A stretch of DNA of 64,000 bases, taken from contig NZ_JBBEOG010000001.1 in NCBI RefSeq assembly GCF_037860835.1, positions 620,001 to 684,000 of the forward strand, written 5' to 3'. This stretch comes from Aquipuribacter nitratireducens. GTDB lineage: Bacteria > Actinomycetota > Actinomycetes > Actinomycetales > JBBAYJ01. This document shows positions 47,923 to 57,070 of the stretch, piece after piece (position 1 is the stretch's first letter; each line of letters opens with the position of its first letter). The position numbers and the translations under genes are program-made. The notes beneath the pieces are model-generated. The model was not told the origin of the DNA, made no database searches, and saw only the letters and a program-made list of their open reading frames with translations.

Positions 47923-48903
47923 GTGCCACGCGCCCTCGTCACCGGGATCACCGGCCAGGACGGCCTCTACCTCTCCGAGCTCCTGCTCGGGAAGGGCTAC
48001 GAGGTGTTCGGCCTCATCCGCGGCCAGAACAACCCGAAGGCCGACCTCGTCCGCCGGACCGTCCCGGACGTCACGCTGCTCACCGGTGACCTCACCGACC
48101 TGTCGAGCCTGCTGCGCGCCATGGCGGTGGCCGACCCGGACGAGGTCTACAACCTCGGGGCCATCTCCTTCGTCGCGTACTCGTGGGAGAACGCCCACCT
48201 CACGACCGAGGTGACGGGCAAGGGCGTCCTCAACATGCTCGAGGCCGTCCGCCTCCACGCCCACGACGACACCTCGCGCGTCCGCTTCTACCAGGCGTCG
48301 AGCTCGGAGATGTTCGGCCGCGTGCAGGAGGTTCCGCAGCGGGAGACGACCCTGCTGTGGCCGCGGTCCCCGTACGGCGTCGCGAAGGTGTACGGGCACT
48401 ACATGACGATCAACTACCGCGAGTCGTACGGCATGCACGCCTCCAGCGGCATCCTCTTCAACCACGAGTCCCCGCGCCGCGGCGTGGAGTTCGTCACCCG
48501 CAAGGTGTCCCGCGCCGTCGCCCGGATCGCCCTCGGCCTGCAGGACTCCGTCACCCTCGGCAACCTCGACGCGCGACGCGACTGGGGCTTCGCGGGGGAC
48601 TACGTCGAGGCGATGTGGTGCATGCTCCAGCAGGAGGTCGCCGACGACTACGTCGTCGCGACCGGGCACACGCACTCCATCCGCGAGCTGCTCGACGTCG
48701 CGTTCGCCCACGTCGGTGTCGACGACTGGTCGGGCCTCGTCCGGCAGGACAAGGCCCTGCTCCGTCCGGCGGAGGTCGACCTGCTCGTGGGGGACGCGAG
48801 CAAGGCCCGCGAGAAGCTCGGCTGGAGCCCGCGGGTCCGCTTCGAGGAGCTCGTCCGCATGATGGTCGACCACGACCTCGCCGAGCAGCGGGCCGGCGGC
48901 TGA
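47923..48903 (+). CDS. gmd: GDP-mannose 4,6-dehydratase
   Basis: A 326-residue extended SDR converting GDP-mannose to GDP-4-keto-6-deoxymannose. NADP motif [33 protein letters not shown], catalytic region [31 protein letters not shown] with Tyr-xxx-Lys, and [18 protein letters not shown] are conserved. The GTG at 47923 gives the family length; earlier in-frame codons encode an Arg-rich leader. It is followed by a second SDR after 1 base. Confidence 0.9.
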   Translation: MPRALVTGITGQDGLYLSELLLGKGYEVFGLIRGQNNPKADLVRRTVPDVTLLTGDLTDLSSLLRAMAVADPDEVYNLGAISFVAYSWENAHLTTEVTGKGVLNMLEAVRLHAHDDTSRVRFYQASSSEMFGRVQEVPQRETTLLWPRSPYGVAKVYGHYMTINYRESYGMHASSGILFNHESPRRGVEFVTRKVSRAVARIALGLQDSVTLGNLDARRDWGFAGDYVEAMWCMLQQEVADDYVVATGHTHSIRELLDVAFAHVGVDDWSGLVRQDKALLRPAEVDLLVGDASKAREKLGWSPRVRFEELVRMMVDHDLAEQRAGG

Positions 48904-48904
48904 C

Positions 48905-49867
48905 GTGCCCCGCGCGCTCGTCACCGGCGTCACCGGCCAGGACGGCAGCTACCTCGCGGAGCGCCTCCTCGCCGAGGGCTGGGCGGTCGACGGGCTCGTA
49001 CGGGCCGGTGACACCGCCGGCACCCTCGTGCCGGGGGTGACGGTCCACCACGGCGACCTCGCCGAGCCCGGGCTGTTCCGGCGCCTGCTGCCCGAGGCGA
49101 GCCCCGACGTCGTGTTCCACCTCGGCGGGCTGTCGTCGGTGGCGCGGTCGTGGCAGGACCCGGGCCTCACCGCGGACGTCACCGGGGCGGCGACCGCCCG
49201 GCTGCTCGGTGCGGCCCACGCGCTCGGCGCGTCGTGCCCCCGGGTCGTCGTCGCGAGCAGCGCCGAGGTCTTCGCCGGGTCCGGTGTCGTGCCGCAGGAC
49301 GAGAGCACCCCGGTGTCGCCGACCTCCCCGTACGGGGCGGCGAAGGCGTACACCCTCCACCTCGCGCGCACGTACCGCGCGGCGGGCCGCTTCGTCAGCG
49401 CCGCCGTCCTCTACAACCACGAGTCGCCGCGACGACCCCACACGTTCGTCACCCGGACGATCACCCGGGGCGTCGCCTCCCTCGTCCTCGAGGGCGGTCC
49501 CGCTCTACGGCTCGGCAACCTCGCCGCCGTCCGGGACTGGGGCTGGGCGCCGGACTACGTCGAGGCCATGCACCGCATGGCCCTCGCGGACGAGCCGGGC
49601 GACTTCGTGGTCGCGACCGGGCGCGGCCACACGGTCGAGGACTTCGTCGCGGCCGCGTTCGCCGCCGCCGGCGTGCACGACTGGCGCGAGCACGTGGAGA
49701 CCGACCCGACCCTCTTCCGGCCCGTCGACGGACCCGCGCTCGTCGGTGACGCCACACGGGCCCGGGAGGTGCTGGGGTGGACCCCGACGCGCGGCTTCGA
49801 CGACGTCGTCCGCGCGATGGTGGAGGCGGACCTCGCGCGGGTGCGCTCCGGCCCCGCCACGCCCTGA
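48905..49867 (+). CDS. GDP-mannose 4,6-dehydratase family SDR (GMD or RMD-like)
   Basis: A 320-residue paralogue of the preceding enzyme. VTGVTGQDGSYLAERLLAEG, HLGGLSSVARSWQDPG, VASSAEVFAGSGVVPQ, SPTSPYGAAKAYTLHLAR and YNHESPRRPHTFVTRTI are all present, so the Tyr-Lys pair and the Glu are kept. Gmd and its SDR partner Rmd, which reduces the 4-keto sugar to GDP-D-rhamnose, often sit in tandem, so this could be the reductase. It could also be a second dehydratase; sequence alone does not decide. GTG start. Confidence 0.82.
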   Translation: MPRALVTGVTGQDGSYLAERLLAEGWAVDGLVRAGDTAGTLVPGVTVHHGDLAEPGLFRRLLPEASPDVVFHLGGLSSVARSWQDPGLTADVTGAATARLLGAAHALGASCPRVVVASSAEVFAGSGVVPQDESTPVSPTSPYGAAKAYTLHLARTYRAAGRFVSAAVLYNHESPRRPHTFVTRTITRGVASLVLEGGPALRLGNLAAVRDWGWAPDYVEAMHRMALADEPGDFVVATGRGHTVEDFVAAAFAAAGVHDWREHVETDPTLFRPVDGPALVGDATRAREVLGWTPTRGFDDVVRAMVEADLARVRSGPATP

Positions 49868-49908
49868 CGGTCTAGTCGCGGCGAGCGGCGAGCGGCGGAC
49901 GGGGGCGC

Positions 49909-50859
49909 CTACGGAGCGGTGCCCGTGCCGCGCCGCCCCAGCACCCCGCTGGACGCGGCGGCGAGCCCCAGGTCGGCGACGGTGAGGACCACCCGGGACA
50001 CGAGCGCCACCGACAGCGCCCCGCCCAGCCCGACCCCGGGCTGGAGGACCGCGACGAGCACGGCCTCGCGCGCTCCGACGCCGGCCGGGGCCGCCACGGC
50101 GAGGAACCCCACCACCCACGCGAGCGCGTAGGCGCCGACGGCGGTGCGGGCGAGGGCCGCGTCCGCCGTGCCGGGGGACAGCGGCACGAGCAGGACCCAC
50201 GTCGCGGCGCCGTACGCGGCCCACGCCAGCGCCATGAGCGCCGTGGCGCGCGCCGTCGCCCCCCACGACGGCGGCGTCCCCGGGCGCACGCGCCCGGAAC
50301 GGGCCAGCAGGCCCAGGAGCCGGCCGAGGACCGGCGGCAGGAGGACGAGCAGCCCGGCCAGGGCGACGGGGTACAGCAGCCGGCCCCACGATCCCGCCGC
50401 CGTCGGCCCGAGCGCGACGACGCCCACCACGACGCCCGTGACGGTGTGGAGGAGGAGGAAGAGGGTGGACGCGGTGACGACGGTCGCCCGACCGACCCCG
50501 TACCGGCGCGCGAGCGCCGCCTGGGCGAGGACGGGCCACAGCGAGCCGGGGACGTACTTGCCCGCCTGGGTCACGTAGAAGACCCGGTGCGCGACCGACG
50601 GCGCCGGTCGCCCGCCGAGGCCCGCGAGGAGCACGCGCCAGCACTCCCCGGTCGCGAGGACCCCGACGAGCGTGAGGCCGAGGGCGAGGACGGACGGGCC
50701 CGCGCCGATCGTCGCCAGGGCCGGGCCGACCTCGTCCCAGCGGGCGGCGACGACCCACGCCCCGAGCACGAGGACCCCGACGCCCACGACGACCGAGAGC
50801 CACGTGAGCGCGCCGCGGCGACCGGCGGGCGTGCCGGGCGCCGCCGCGCCGGCCGTCAC
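49909..50859 (-). CDS. Lysylphosphatidylglycerol synthase transmembrane (UPF0104/AglD) family protein
   Basis: A 316-residue protein with seven to eight membrane segments. The family marks are the FYVTQAGKYVPGSLWPVLAQAALA loop and the PAGVGAREAVLVAVL loop. In other organisms this domain flips or anchors lipid-linked products (MprF-like, or dolichol sugar transfer), but no aminoacyl-transferase domain is attached here. The GTG start overlaps the stop of the upstream methyltransferase-like gene (50856-50859). A second, similar gene lies at 59.9 kb. Confidence 0.83.
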   Translation of the reverse strand: MTAGAAAPGTPAGRRGALTWLSVVVGVGVLVLGAWVVAARWDEVGPALATIGAGPSVLALGLTLVGVLATGECWRVLLAGLGGRPAPSVAHRVFYVTQAGKYVPGSLWPVLAQAALARRYGVGRATVVTASTLFLLLHTVTGVVVGVVALGPTAAGSWGRLLYPVALAGLLVLLPPVLGRLLGLLARSGRVRPGTPPSWGATARATALMALAWAAYGAATWVLLVPLSPGTADAALARTAVGAYALAWVVGFLAVAAPAGVGAREAVLVAVLQPGVGLGGALSVALVSRVVLTVADLGLAAASSGVLGRRGTGTAP

Positions 50860-51656
50860 CCCGTGAGCGGCGCGGGGCGGCGGCCCAGCACCTCGAGGAC
50901 GTCGCGGTCGCGCGACAGCAGCACCGTCTCGCGGGGCAGGGGCTGGCAGGGCGTCGCGCCGCGGGTGCGCCGGGCGTACCAGCCGCGCTCGACCGCGCTG
51001 GCCACCGGCGCGTGGTAGCGCTCCCGCTGGGCGTCGTCGAGGAGCACGAGGCCGTCGTCGGCGACCCGGTCGAGCGCGTGGAGGAGGGCCGCCTCCCGGG
51101 CGCGCCCGTCGACGCACAGCAGGTCGACCGTGCCCTCGACGGCGTCGACGGTGCGGACGTAGCCGTCGAAGTCGAGGCCGGTCCCGCTCGGGGCGCGCGA
51201 CGGCGTGCGGGCGGTCCTGCCGCTCGGTACGGCAGGGATCTCCGGCACGTGGAGGACCGGCGTGCACCGCAGGCCGGGCGCCTCGGCGAGGAGCTGACGC
51301 ACCCGCTCCGCCCACCCGGCCTGGTGCTCGACGGCGTCGACCGCGTCGCACCGGCGCGCGAGCCACACGGTGCTGGCGCCCGAGCCGTACTCGAAGGCGC
51401 GGGGCGCCTCCCGCGTGCGGAGGAAGTCGTCGACGGCGTCGACGGCCTCGTACGTCCACCACGGGAGGTCGAGGGCGACGAGGTCCTCGGCGTTGTGGAC
51501 GGCGAGGAGGGTCCGCAGGTGGGCGGTCCGGGAACGCGGCGCCGCGGCCGCGCGGGCGTCCCAGCGCCGGAGCAGGGCCGTGCCGTCGAGGGCGCGCCGG
51601 GCGCCGGTCGCGACGGCGAGGTACCCGGCCCGCAGCGGGCCTGAGTCGGTCTCCAC
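50856..51656 (-). CDS. Class I SAM-dependent methyltransferase-like protein
   Basis: A 266-residue protein. PRAFEYGSGASTVWLARRC is a nucleotide-binding motif I of a Rossmann methyltransferase, followed by VDAVEHQAGWAERVRQLL and VDLLCVDGRAREAALLHALDRVADDGLVLLDD. The target is unknown. Context with gmd, galE and a lipid-flipping membrane protein suggests a sugar or lipid-linked glycan. AGGAGG lies 6 bases before GTG 51656 and a TAGGCT box lies further upstream. It is the first gene of a two-gene operon. Confidence 0.75.
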   Translation of the reverse strand: METDSGPLRAGYLAVATGARRALDGTALLRRWDARAAAAPRSRTAHLRTLLAVHNAEDLVALDLPWWTYEAVDAVDDFLRTREAPRAFEYGSGASTVWLARRCDAVDAVEHQAGWAERVRQLLAEAPGLRCTPVLHVPEIPAVPSGRTARTPSRAPSGTGLDFDGYVRTVDAVEGTVDLLCVDGRAREAALLHALDRVADDGLVLLDDAQRERYHAPVASAVERGWYARRTRGATPCQPLPRETVLLSRDRDVLEVLGRRPAPLTG

Positions 51657-51694
51657 GCGTGTCCTCCTGGGTGAGCGGGCGGTGGCCGCCGGGC

Positions 51695-51700
51695 AGCCTA
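51695..51700 (-). promoter_or_regulatory. -10 element of the methyltransferase-LPG-synthase-like operon
   Basis: TAGGCT on the minus strand with a 38-base leader carrying AGGAGG (51663-51668), a leadered contrast to most other promoters here. Confidence 0.5.
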
Positions 51701-51757
51701 GTGCCGCCCCGACGCGTCCCCGGCCGGGCCGGTCACCGGCCCGTCACCGACCGCGCG

Positions 51758-52732
51758 TCAGTTCCCGGCCCGGTGCCGCTCGGCCTCGACCGCGGACGCG
51801 CAGATGTCGGCGAGGTCGCGGGCGGCCCGCCACCCGAGGACGTCGTGGATCCGGTCGACGGACGCGACGAGCCGGGGCGGGTCGCCGGCGCGTCGCGGCG
51901 CCACCTCGACCGGCACCTCGCGCCCGAGCGCCTCGGCCAGCGCGGCGACGACCTCGAGGACGGAGGCGCCTCGGCCCGTACCGACGTTGAGGACGTCGTG
52001 CGGGCGCTCGTCCTCCTCCAGGTGCGCCAGCGCCCGCGCGTGCGCGTCCGCGAGGTCGGCGACGTGGACGTAGTCGCGGATGCACGTGCCGTCGGGCGTG
52101 GGGTAGTCGTCCCCGAAGACGAGAGCCGGCAGGCCCTGCTCGACGCGGTCGAGGACGAGGGGGATGAGGTTGGCCCGGACCACGTCGCCGAGCTCCGGCC
52201 GGCCGGCGCCCGCGACGTTGAAGTAGCGCAGGCAGACAGCGCGCAGCCCGGTCGCGCGTGCGGCGGCGCGCACGAGCCACTCCCCGACGAGCTTCGTCTC
52301 GCCGTAGGGGTTGATGGGCCGGCAGTCGAGGTCCTCGTCGACGGCCTCGACGTCGGGCATGCCGTAGGTGGCGGCGGAGGAGGAGAACACGAGCCGGTCC
52401 ACGGCCGACTGCTGCATGGCGGTGAGGAGGTTCGCGAGGCCCGCGACGTTCTGGTGGTAGTAGCGCGCGGGCTGCTCGACGGACTCCCCGACGGCCTTGC
52501 GCGCCGCGAGGTGGACGACAGCCCGGACCTGGTGCTGGGCGAACGCGGCGCGCAGCACGCCGGGTGCCTCGTCCCGGGCGAGGTCGATCTCGACGAGGGG
52601 GAAGGAGTCGACGCGCGCGCCGATGCCGGCCGACATGTCGTCGACCGCCAGGACGTGGGCGCCCTGCTCGCGCAGGAGGTGCGCGACGTGCGACCCGATG
52701 TAGCCCGCGGCCCCGGTCACGGCGATCGTCAT
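51758..52732 (-). CDS. galE: UDP-glucose 4-epimerase
   Basis: A 324-residue SDR that interconverts UDP-glucose and UDP-galactose. AVTGAAGYIGSHVAHLL, VVHLAARKAVGESVEQP, LVFSSSAATYGMPDVE, the catalytic INPYGETKLVGEW (Tyr-xxx-Lys) and LRYFNVAGAGRPELG are diagnostic. TAGGTT lies 7 bases before the ATG. With ugd it draws on UDP-glucose for envelope sugars. Confidence 0.93.
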   Translation of the reverse strand: MTIAVTGAAGYIGSHVAHLLREQGAHVLAVDDMSAGIGARVDSFPLVEIDLARDEAPGVLRAAFAQHQVRAVVHLAARKAVGESVEQPARYYHQNVAGLANLLTAMQQSAVDRLVFSSSAATYGMPDVEAVDEDLDCRPINPYGETKLVGEWLVRAAARATGLRAVCLRYFNVAGAGRPELGDVVRANLIPLVLDRVEQGLPALVFGDDYPTPDGTCIRDYVHVADLADAHARALAHLEEDERPHDVLNVGTGRGASVLEVVAALAEALGREVPVEVAPRRAGDPPRLVASVDRIHDVLGWRAARDLADICASAVEAERHRAGN

Positions 52733-52739
52733 GGCGACG

Positions 52740-52745
52740 AACCTA
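52740..52745 (-). promoter_or_regulatory. -10 element of galE
   Basis: TAGGTT on the minus strand, 7 bases before the ATG at 52732. Confidence 0.5.
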
Positions 52746-52757
52746 CTCAGCCGGCGC

Positions 52758-53468
52758 TCATCCGGCGGTGACGGTCTCGACGTCGTCCGGCACGACGAGC
52801 GGGGCGCCCGTGGCCGCGCGCACCTGCTCGACGGTCACGCCCGGGGCGAGCTCGCGGAGCACGAACCCGGCGGCGGGGTCGTCGCGGTCGACGTCGAGCA
52901 CGGCGAGGTCGGTGACGACCCGGTCGACGACCCCCTTGCCGGTGAGGGGGAGCGTGCACTCCCCGAGGAGCTTCGGGGACCCGTCTTTCGCCACGTGCTC
53001 CATGATCACGACCACGCGGCGGGCGCCGTGGACGAGGTCCATCGCCCCGCCCATGCCCTTCACCATCTTGCCGGGCACGAGCCAGTTCGCGATGTCGCCC
53101 GACGTCGTCACCTGCATGGCGCCGAGCAGGGCGATGTCGATCTTGCCTCCGCGGATCATGGCGAAGCTCGTCGCGGAGTCGAAGAAGCTCGACCCGGGGA
53201 GCACCGTCACGGTCTCCTTGCCGGCGTTGATGAGGTCGGGGTCGACGTCGTCCTCGTCCGGGTACGGCCCGACACCGAGGATGCCGTTCTCGCTCTGGAG
53301 CACGACCTCGACGCCGTCGGGGACGTAGTTGCTGACGAGGGTCGGCAGCCCGATGCCGAGGTTGACGTAGTCGCCGTCGTGCAGCTCCCGGGCCGCCCGG
53401 GCGGCCATCTCGTGCCGGGTCAGGCCGACCTTCTGCTCGCTCGTGGACCCGCCCGTGTGCTGGCTCAT
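52758..53468 (-). CDS. 3-oxoacid CoA-transferase subunit B
   Basis: A 236-residue beta subunit. The catalytic Glu lies in [14 protein letters not shown], and [22 protein letters not shown] and [16 protein letters not shown] are typical. It transfers CoA from succinyl-CoA (or another donor) to a 3-oxoacid such as acetoacetate or 3-oxoadipate. Its ATG overlaps the subunit A stop (53465-53468). No ring-cleavage genes are nearby, which favours ketone-body or acetoacetate use. Confidence 0.92.
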   Translation of the reverse strand: MSQHTGGSTSEQKVGLTRHEMAARAARELHDGDYVNLGIGLPTLVSNYVPDGVEVVLQSENGILGVGPYPDEDDVDPDLINAGKETVTVLPGSSFFDSATSFAMIRGGKIDIALLGAMQVTTSGDIANWLVPGKMVKGMGGAMDLVHGARRVVVIMEHVAKDGSPKLLGECTLPLTGKGVVDRVVTDLAVLDVDRDDPAAGFVLRELAPGVTVEQVRAATGAPLVVPDDVETVTAG

Positions 53469-54265
53469 CGGCCGGTCCCTCCTGCGTGCTGTCGGGTCGT
53501 GCGCCGCTCGACGAGCTTGTCGCCCGCCTGCTCGGGCGTCAGGGGCACGACGCGGTGGACGAACGCGCCGGGCAGGTGGACGTGGTCGGGGTCGAGCTCC
53601 CCGGGCTCGACGAGCTCCTCGACCTCGGCGACGCAGAGCCGCCCCGCCATGGCGCACAGCGGGTTGAAGTTGCGGGCGGAGCGGTGGAACTGGAGGTTGC
53701 CGTGGCGGTCGCCGCGGGCGGCGCGCACGAGGGCGACGTCGGCGACGATGGCGGTCTCGAGGACGTGGTCCACCGGCTCGCCGTCCGGCTCGGCGGTTGC
53801 GGGGAAGCGCTCGACCCGCTTGGGCGGGCTCGCGACGACGACCTCCCCGGCGGCGTCGTAGCGCCACGGCAGGCCGCCGTCGGCGACGACCGTGCCGACG
53901 CCGGTGCGGGTGAAGAACGCGGGGATGCCCGAGCCGCCGGCCCGCAGCCGCTCCGCGAGCGTCCCCTGGGGGGTGAGCTCGACCTCGAGCTCGCCGGACA
54001 GGTACTGGCGGGCGAACTCCTTGTTCTCGCCGACGTAGCTCGCGACGATGCGGCGGATCCGGCCCGCCTCGAGCAGCAGCCCGAGCCCGGCGCCGTCGAC
54101 CCCGCAGTTGTTGCTCACGATCTCGAGGTCGCCGACCCCGGTGTCGAGGAGGGCCTGGATGAGCACCCGGGGGATGCCGCAGAGACCGAACCCGCCCACG
54201 GCGACGGTGGCGCCGGGGCGGACGTCGGCGACGGCGGTCCGCGCGTCGGGGACGACGATGTCCAT
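53465..54265 (-). CDS. 3-oxoacid CoA-transferase subunit A
   Basis: A 266-residue alpha subunit with the CoA-binding [75 protein letters not shown] (read as separate conserved blocks) and [10 protein letters not shown]. The ATG at 54265 is chosen over TTG 54274 because TAGGTT lies 7 bases upstream at 54273-54278. It forms a heterodimer with subunit B. Confidence 0.92.
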   Translation of the reverse strand: MDIVVPDARTAVADVRPGATVAVGGFGLCGIPRVLIQALLDTGVGDLEIVSNNCGVDGAGLGLLLEAGRIRRIVASYVGENKEFARQYLSGELEVELTPQGTLAERLRAGGSGIPAFFTRTGVGTVVADGGLPWRYDAAGEVVVASPPKRVERFPATAEPDGEPVDHVLETAIVADVALVRAARGDRHGNLQFHRSARNFNPLCAMAGRLCVAEVEELVEPGELDPDHVHLPGAFVHRVVPLTPEQAGDKLVERRTTRQHAGGTGR

Positions 54266-54272
54266 GGCGAGC

Positions 54273-54278
54273 AACCTA
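54273..54278 (-). promoter_or_regulatory. -10 element of the CoA-transferase operon
   Basis: TAGGTT on the minus strand, 7 bases before ATG 54265. It would place the TTG at 54274 inside the promoter. Confidence 0.5.
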
Positions 54279-54307
54279 CCGCCGGGCCGAGGGCACGGCG
54301 TCCGCGG

Positions 54308-55471
54308 TCAGGAGCGGTTGAGGTTGCGCTCCTCGTGGAGCTCCCGGGCCGTCACGTCGCCCCTGGCGACGCCCTCGAGGAGGTCGTGGAGCGTCGCGGC
54401 GAAGCGGTCCGCGGAGTAGAGGTCGCGGGCGGTGGCGCCGAAGCGCCGCCCCTGGGTCGCGAGGGCGTCGGGGTCCGCGAGCACCTCGCGCAGCCGTCGG
54501 CGCCAGCGGGGGGCGTCCTGCGACGTCACGAGCCACCCGGTCTCCCCGTCGACGACGGCGTCGGGGATGCCGTCGATGTCGGCGGCGAGCACCGGGAGGT
54601 CCCGCACGGCGGCCTCGACGTTGACGAGCCCGAAGCCCTCCATGTCGCCGTACACGTGGATGTTGGGCTGGACGAACAGGTCCGCGCCGCGCAGCAGCAG
54701 CTCGCGGGTGGGGTCGTCGACCCGGCCGAGCAGCCGGACCGTGCCCTCGAGGCCCTTGGAGCGGGCGACCCGCCGGATCCGGTCCTCCGCCGGGCCGGCC
54801 CCCGCGACGAGGTGGACCAGGCGCAGGCCGTCCTGGCGGTCGGGGGTCGGGCGGGTCACCGCGGGCAGCACCTGCGCGGCGAACCACGCCACCCCCTTGC
54901 GACGCACGAGCCGTCCGACGGTGACGAGGACCACTGTGTCGTCCGGGACGTCGAAGCGACGGCGCAGCTCGGCGCGCGCCACCTCCCGGGGGGCCATGTC
55001 GTCCGGCGGCACGACGGACAGCCGCAGCACCCGCAGGTGCTCGTCCTCGACCCCGGCGGCGCGGACGGCCCGGGCGGTGGCGTCGCTGATCGCGATGATG
55101 AGCGGGGCCGCTCTCAGGTGCCGCACGACGATCTTGCGGTAGACGGAGGAGTCGAACGTGACGTCGAGGCCCATGACCATCGTCGCGTGCGGCATGCGGT
55201 GCAGCCGGAGCAGCCACGTGCCCACCGCGTTCATGAGCGCGTCGCCGAGCAGGACGACGTCGGGCCGCTCGGCCCCGCTCCGCCGCAGCACCTGGTGCAT
55301 GCGCCACAGCGTGAGCGGGAGCCACCACCACGAGTGCCAGTCGCTGCGGACGTTGCGCAGCAGCGTGACCCGGCTGCCGCCGGCCAGGAGCGCGTCGAAC
55401 GTGTCCTTGGCGAGCGTCTCCATGCCCCCGGTCTGCGGCGGGAACTTCCGGGTCACGAACAGCACGTGCAC
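54308..55471 (-). CDS. Glycosyltransferase family 4 protein
   Basis: A 387-residue GT-B glycosyltransferase. The N-terminal VLFVTRKFPPQTGGMETLAKD is a GT4 acceptor-domain start, and the C-half has TVGRLVRRKGVAWFAAQVLP, HLVAGAGPAEDRIRR and VYGDMEGFGLVNVEAAVRDLPVLA, where the EGFG-x7-E motif binds the nucleotide-sugar phosphate. Probably cytosolic or membrane-associated, building a lipid-linked or envelope glycan. Donor unknown. Start GTG 55471 lies 6 bases after TAGGTT. Confidence 0.9.
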   Translation of the reverse strand: MHVLFVTRKFPPQTGGMETLAKDTFDALLAGGSRVTLLRNVRSDWHSWWWLPLTLWRMHQVLRRSGAERPDVVLLGDALMNAVGTWLLRLHRMPHATMVMGLDVTFDSSVYRKIVVRHLRAAPLIIAISDATARAVRAAGVEDEHLRVLRLSVVPPDDMAPREVARAELRRRFDVPDDTVVLVTVGRLVRRKGVAWFAAQVLPAVTRPTPDRQDGLRLVHLVAGAGPAEDRIRRVARSKGLEGTVRLLGRVDDPTRELLLRGADLFVQPNIHVYGDMEGFGLVNVEAAVRDLPVLAADIDGIPDAVVDGETGWLVTSQDAPRWRRRLREVLADPDALATQGRRFGATARDLYSADRFAATLHDLLEGVARGDVTARELHEERNLNRS

Positions 55472-55477
55472 ACGCGG

Positions 55478-55483
55478 AACCTA
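55478..55483 (-). promoter_or_regulatory. -10 element of the GT4 gene
   Basis: TAGGTT on the minus strand, 6 bases before GTG 55471. Confidence 0.5.
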
Positions 55484-55531
55484 CTGCCCGATGCGGGTCG
55501 GTCAGGCGCGGCGGAGTCAGCGGCACCGCGG

Positions 55532-56996
55532 TCACGCGGCTCGGCGGGCGCGCGCGGCGCGCTGCCGCGGCGCCGGTCGTGGTCGGCGACAGGGATCCAC
55601 CCAGCGCGGCGGCGTGACCCACACGTGTCCGCTGTCGTCGATCGAGATCTCCCAGACGCCCGCGTGGACGGCGGTGTGGTGCGCCGGGCACAGCAGGCAC
55701 AGGTTGCCCACGTCGGTGTCGCCGCCGTCGATCCAGTGCCGGACGTGGTGGGCGTCTTACGCCACGGGGGGAGCGCTGCAGCCGGGGACGACGCACCCGT
55801 GGTCACGGCCCCCGAGGGCGCGGCGCTGCGCGCGCGAGGCGAGCCGGACGCTCCGTCCCAGGGACAGCGGGCCCTTCCTCGGGTGCGGCGACGAGCCTCG
55901 GCAGCGTCGCGTCGCAGGCCAGGGCACGGGTTGCCCACGTGGGGAGCGGGGCGCCGCCCTCGGCCTCCGCGAGCCCGACGGGCAGGCTCCTCACCGCGTC
56001 GGGCTCCCCGACGCCGTCCTCCAGCAGCGCCCGCCGGATCGCGGCGGCGCCCGCCGGCTGCTCCGGTGTCGTGTGCACGACGACCCGGGCCGGTTCGCAG
56101 CGCCGCCACGCACGGCCCTCCGGTGTCGCGAGGGCGAGCCGCAGGGCGTGGGCGAGGCCGTCGGCGCGGCGCTGCCGGGCCTCGCGACGGTCCGCGGCCG
56201 CGAGCCGGCTGGTGCCCTCCCCGCAGGTGATCCCGTCCGGTCCGACGACCTCGGTCGCGGTGTCCGGGTCGACCTCCGCGCCCGGGCCTCCGGGAGCCGC
56301 CCAGCGTTCGAGGGCCGTCCGCAGCAGCGCGCCGGTCACCGGGTCGAGCTGGAAGCGACCGACCGTCATGCCGGTGGCGTCCGTGGCGAGGTCGAGCAGC
56401 CGCCGGCGGTGCGCCTGCTCGTCGCGTCGGTCCTCGGGGTCGGGGGCGAGCGTGGCGAGGAGGTGCCGCGCGGCGCGCTCGAGGTCGGCCGGGGTCGCGT
56501 CGGCGGCCGCATCGAGGAGGTACCCGGACACCGCCTGCGCGGCGCCCGGCCGGTCGAGCAGCGCCTCGGGCAGTCGCTCGAGGCAGCGCGTCGCGACGTC
56601 GACGTGGCGACGACTCACCCTCCCGGCCGCCAGCTCGGCGCCGAAGCGGGCAAGCGGTGCCCGGGGGGAGGTGGCGCGGGTGGCCGCGACGTCACGACGG
56701 GCTTCGCCGGCGGTGAGGAGGCACGCGCTGCGGAGGAGCCCCTCGGGTGTGGTGGCGACGGTCGAGGAGGTGGCGACTCCCCGGCTGTCGACCTCGCGGA
56801 CGAGGGACAGGTGGATCGAGTCCAGCGCCGCTCTGATTCTCGCGAGCCGACCGACGGCGTCGACCACGTCCCTGTCGGACGTGCGCCAGGCGGTGTCCGC
56901 AGCCGGGAGCCCTGCGACGTCGTCGACCGCCGTCGCCGCGGCGTCGAGCGCGACGGCCAGCGGTGCCCACGACCGGTCCTCCGACTCCCGCTTCAC
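55532..56996 (-). pseudogene. Broken DUF222/13E12-family HNH endonuclease gene
   Basis: The DUF222 part (residues 1-380) is open from GTG 56996, with GGAGG upstream, to a stop at 55803. The HNH part is in another frame. After CDATLPRLVAAPEEGP the reading shifts near 55867-55872 (one extra G, or two missing bases) to LSLGRSVRLASRAQRRALGG and GCVVPGCSAPPVA. It then meets an in-frame TAA (55757-55759) and continues with DAHHVRHWIDGGDTDVGN, CLLCPAHHTAVHAG to the stop at 55532. The HNH residues are recognisable, so the break is recent or is a sequencing error. A LexA box lies 31 bases upstream. The family is common in mobile-like copies in actinobacteria. Confidence 0.85.
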
Positions 56997-57026
56997 CGGC
57001 TCCCCCTCCTCCGGCCTCCAGCCTAC

Positions 57027-57042
57027 TCGAACACCTGTTCGA
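57027..57042. promoter_or_regulatory. LexA (SOS) box
   Basis: TCGAACACCTGTTCGA is a perfect TCGAAC-N4-GTTCGA palindrome, the mycobacterial-type LexA site. It is 30 bases from the HNH gene start and 28 bases from the RmlD-like gene start, and covers the presumed -35 region of the latter. 13E12-family genes are known SOS genes in M. tuberculosis. Confidence 0.85.
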
Positions 57043-57058
57043 TGACAAGAGGTGTCGC

Positions 57059-57064
57059 TACCCT
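57059..57064 (+). promoter_or_regulatory. -10 element of the RmlD-like gene
   Basis: TACCCT ends 6 bases before GTG 57071. The LexA box ends 16 bases upstream of it. Confidence 0.5.
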
Positions 57065-57070
57065 CCCGCC

